This document shows positions 6,878 through 8,103 of a stretch of 8,103 bases of DNA, in pieces; position 1 is the stretch's first letter, and each line of letters opens with the position of its first letter. The translations under genes and the position numbers were made by a program. The notes beneath the pieces are model-generated. The model was not told the DNA's origin. It saw nothing but the letters and a program-made list of their open reading frames with translations, and made no database searches. The stretch is from CAZOWL01 sp964583605 (GTDB lineage Bacteria; Pseudomonadota; Gammaproteobacteria; Chromatiales; Chromatiaceae): the NCBI GenBank assembly GCA_964583605.1, contig CAZOWL010000139.1, positions 1-8,103 of the forward strand, in the 5' to 3' direction.

Positions 6878-7171
6878 TCATCCCGGACTCATATCGTCGG
6901 GCTCGCGCGGATGCTTCTGCTCGGCGATGCGTTGGGCGTCGGCGATGCACTCCTGCGGCGGGCGGGGCCAGAGCCCGTCCTCGGCGGCGGGGTTCGCTCC
7001 GAAGCCGGGAAGGTCGTCCGCGGGCTCGATCTCACCGTCCCGATCAACCAGCCACAACCCCTCGGGCCCGCCCTCGGCGGACCGGACGATAATGCGGGCG
7101 ACCTCGGATTCCTCTCCATAGTCGACGTCGAAGACGTAGACATGTCCGGCGATATTCGTCTCGATAGCCAT
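6878..7171 (-). CDS. Small acidic protein of unknown function
   Basis: I do not recognise this 97-residue protein. Codon use is strongly biased to G or C in the third position from the ATG at 7171 to the TGA at 6878, as in the neighbouring real genes, while the frame upstream of 7171 (open to a TTG at 7417) loses that bias. The product is acidic: a VYVFDVDYGEESE segment (11-23), a beta-like stretch around IIVR (27-30), LWLVDRDGEIEPADDLPGFG (39-58) and a Pro-rich, then helical C-terminus with one Cys75. No signal peptide, membrane span or metal motif is seen. The ribosome site is weak (GGGA nine bases before ATG); a TAGAAT hexamer (7227-7232, minus strand) 55 bases upstream could be a -10 element. 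It precedes the cyclase on the same strand, but the gap (54 or 291 bases, depending on the cyclase start) makes an operon uncertain. Confidence 0.6.
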   Translation of the reverse strand: MAIETNIAGHVYVFDVDYGEESEVARIIVRSAEGGPEGLWLVDRDGEIEPADDLPGFGANPAAEDGLWPRPPQECIADAQRIAEQKHPREPDDMSPG

Positions 7172-7419
7172 TGCGTCGTATCCCAGGTGACGGTTCACCA
7201 GCTTGGCGCCAGGTTTGCTCGGCACGATTCTATGCCATGTCGTGATCGGGGAGAGACGATACTGCATACTGCTACGAACAGGCGACACCAGAAACCGGCT
7301 CTGAACAACGACAGGACGGCCCCGAGATAGGTCCGGAGCACTTGCCAGGCAAAGAGCCCGCCATCGCTTCGAGCTGAGAGTGTCCCGCACGCCCCCCCAG
7401 CCCATGCGCTCGATCAAGG
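7172..7419. other. Stretch without a supported gene upstream of the small acidic ORF
   Basis: Frames are open on both strands here, as expected at this GC content, but codon use is weak and none shows a recognisable protein. The minus-strand hexamer TAGAAT (7227-7232) is the only promoter-like signal I noticed and it has no good -35 partner. Together with the doubtful ORF at 7420-7587 this makes about 450 bases between the VOC gene and the small acidic gene that carry no confident feature. Part may be decayed coding DNA. Confidence 0.4.
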
Positions 7420-7587
7420 CTAGAAAACATCGCGAACCGCCTCCTCCGGCGGGAAGGGGTGGGCTTGCGGGAAATCATCCGCGCCGAAGGGTGTCCGTGT
7501 GACGGCCTTCAGCGCGACGGCCGGCTCCACACCCAGCGGGACGAGTGCGGCTCCTGCGTCCGCGCATCCGGCACAGGATCCCTTCAC
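7420..7587 (-). CDS. Possible small protein or gene remnant with a CxxC motif
   Basis: From a GTG at 7587 to a TAG at 7420 the frame encodes 55 residues with a codon pattern close to that of real genes here (GCC, CTG, GTC, CCG, GAG). It begins with a Cys-Ala-Gly-Cys pair (residues 5-8) and ends in a Pro- and acid-rich tail with the segment TPFGADDFPQAHPFPPEEA. The frame is open further upstream into the VOC gene, where it is only a shadow. There is no clear ribosome site. It could be a true small ORF, or the C-terminal remnant of a broken gene, since the tail reads like a normal protein C-terminus. No family is recognised. Confidence 0.25.
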   Translation of the reverse strand: MKGSCAGCADAGAALVPLGVEPAVALKAVTRTPFGADDFPQAHPFPPEEAVRDVF

Positions 7588-7625
7588 GCGCCGCCGAGCG
7601 CAACAAATCAGCGTGAAGCGGCGCC

Positions 7626-7994
7626 CTAGACGTCCTGGGCAAAGACCAGGTAATACCCGTTCAGGTCCTTCACGCCCAGCTCGCGCAGGCCGTACTCCTG
7701 AGTTTCGGGGCCCCATTCGAGCGATATCCGGCCTGCGAGCTGCTCGGCGAGGCGGTCGACATCGTCGACGAACAGGTAGATGAGGCCGCTGAAGGCAGGC
7801 TGAGGACGTCCCGGGAGGGCGCCCGCGAATAGCCAGATGCGCGCCTCGGCGAGAGTCACCTCGGCCCAGATCTCGGAACCGTCCGCATCCTCGTAGGAGC
7901 CAGTCTGTCGGAATGACAGAGTCTCCACGTAGAAGCGCACCGCGGCCTTTAGATCGGGCGCGAAGAGGCTGGGTATGACAGGTGCCCGGGTCAA
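7626..7994 (-). CDS. VOC-fold protein (glyoxalase/bleomycin resistance/dioxygenase superfamily)
   Basis: This 122-residue protein has the size and pattern of a single vicinal-oxygen-chelate module pair: a first beta strand VIPSLFAPDL (6-15), the helix KAAVRFYVETLSF (16-28), a strand around WAEVTLAEARIWLF (43-56), the second-half strand LIYLFVDDVDRLAEQL (71-86), and the closing YGLRELGVKDLNGYYLVFAQ (101-120), which matches the family's usual Arg-Glu, Asp, Asn-Gly, Tyr ending. The usual metal ligands are not all evident: no His occurs in the first strand or anywhere in the chain. It may therefore be a binding or resistance-type protein, not a metal enzyme, and the substrate cannot be named. The start is TTG at 7994, chosen because it begins just before the first strand and has AGGAG upstream. 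It is followed by about 450 bases with no firm gene, so it may be monocistronic. Confidence 0.85.
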   Translation of the reverse strand: MTRAPVIPSLFAPDLKAAVRFYVETLSFRQTGSYEDADGSEIWAEVTLAEARIWLFAGALPGRPQPAFSGLIYLFVDDVDRLAEQLAGRISLEWGPETQEYGLRELGVKDLNGYYLVFAQDV

Positions 7995-8004
7995 GATCGA
8001 GCTG

Positions 8005-8009
8005 CTCCT
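8005..8009 (-). promoter_or_regulatory. Ribosome binding site supporting the TTG start of the VOC gene
   Basis: The minus strand reads AGGAG, ten bases, then TTG (7994). The spacing is a little long but acceptable, and no ATG or GTG lies in frame nearby, so the rare TTG start is the best choice. Confidence 0.5.
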
Positions 8010-8026
8010 ATAGGCCCGCGTTCACC

Positions 8027-8103
8027 ATGAAAATCGCGTAGCACCTTCACTCCCTCGCCCTCTGGGAGAGGGTTGGGGTGAGGGAACGATCAGGGGCGAG
8101 GCG
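8027..8103. repeat. Dispersed hairpin repeat, copy B (cut by the window end)
   Basis: It is the same orientation and phase as copy A at 4200-4276, with 72 of 77 bases identical by eye. The core hairpin is CCCTCT (8058-8063), GGG, AGAGGG (8067-8072). Four of the five differences lie in the left 23 bases. It sits just upstream of the VOC gene's ribosome site, so the promoter of that gene must lie within or beyond the element. The right inverted-repeat arm seen after copy A would fall outside the window. Confidence 0.8.

Noticed and set aside
7172..7417. 82-residue N-terminal extension of the small acidic ORF from TTG 7417
   Set aside because: Codon bias drops upstream of the ATG at 7171 and no ribosome site precedes the earlier starts.
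1..8103. CRISPR array, tRNA, rRNA or phage/defence genes
   Set aside because: No regularly spaced repeats, no tRNA-like cloverleaf and no nuclease, integrase or toxin motifs were seen.

Overview
The window is GC-rich DNA in which every supported gene lies on the minus strand. It looks chromosomal and gammaproteobacterial. A purple sulfur bacterium or relative (Chromatiales) is my best guess from protein style, codon use and the short dispersed repeat, but nothing here fixes the taxon.

From right to left, which is the direction of transcription: copy B of a dispersed hairpin repeat (8027-8103, cut by the window end); a small VOC-fold (glyoxalase/bleomycin-resistance superfamily) protein with a TTG start (7626-7994); a stretch with one doubtful small ORF (7420-7587) and weak coding signal; a small acidic protein of unknown function (6878-7171); a membrane-bound diguanylate cyclase with a periplasmic sensor and an intact GGDEF active site and inhibitory site (4481-6586); a 570-base non-coding region holding repeat copy A, a 20-bp inverted repeat, paired hairpins and an 11-bp tandem duplication; then the three-gene cluster glcD-glcE-glcF (3910 down to 25).

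GlcDEF form the membrane-associated, three-subunit glycolate dehydrogenase (glycolate to glyoxylate): GlcD and GlcE are FAD-binding-fold subunits and GlcF is the iron-sulfur subunit. glcD and glcE overlap by ATGA and should be translationally coupled. glcF is complete and sits 98 bases after glcE. In an autotroph the enzyme would salvage glycolate made by the oxygenase side reaction of RuBisCO; that role is inferred. No glcC regulator, glcG, malate synthase or permease is visible, and the sequence beyond glcF is not in the window.

I found no convincing new multi-gene system. The points most worth a second look are the two direct copies of the repeat (72 of 77 bases identical, about 3.8 kb apart), three short tandem duplications in non-coding or doubtful DNA, the unusual glcE-glcF spacer, and the small acidic ORF upstream of the diguanylate cyclase.
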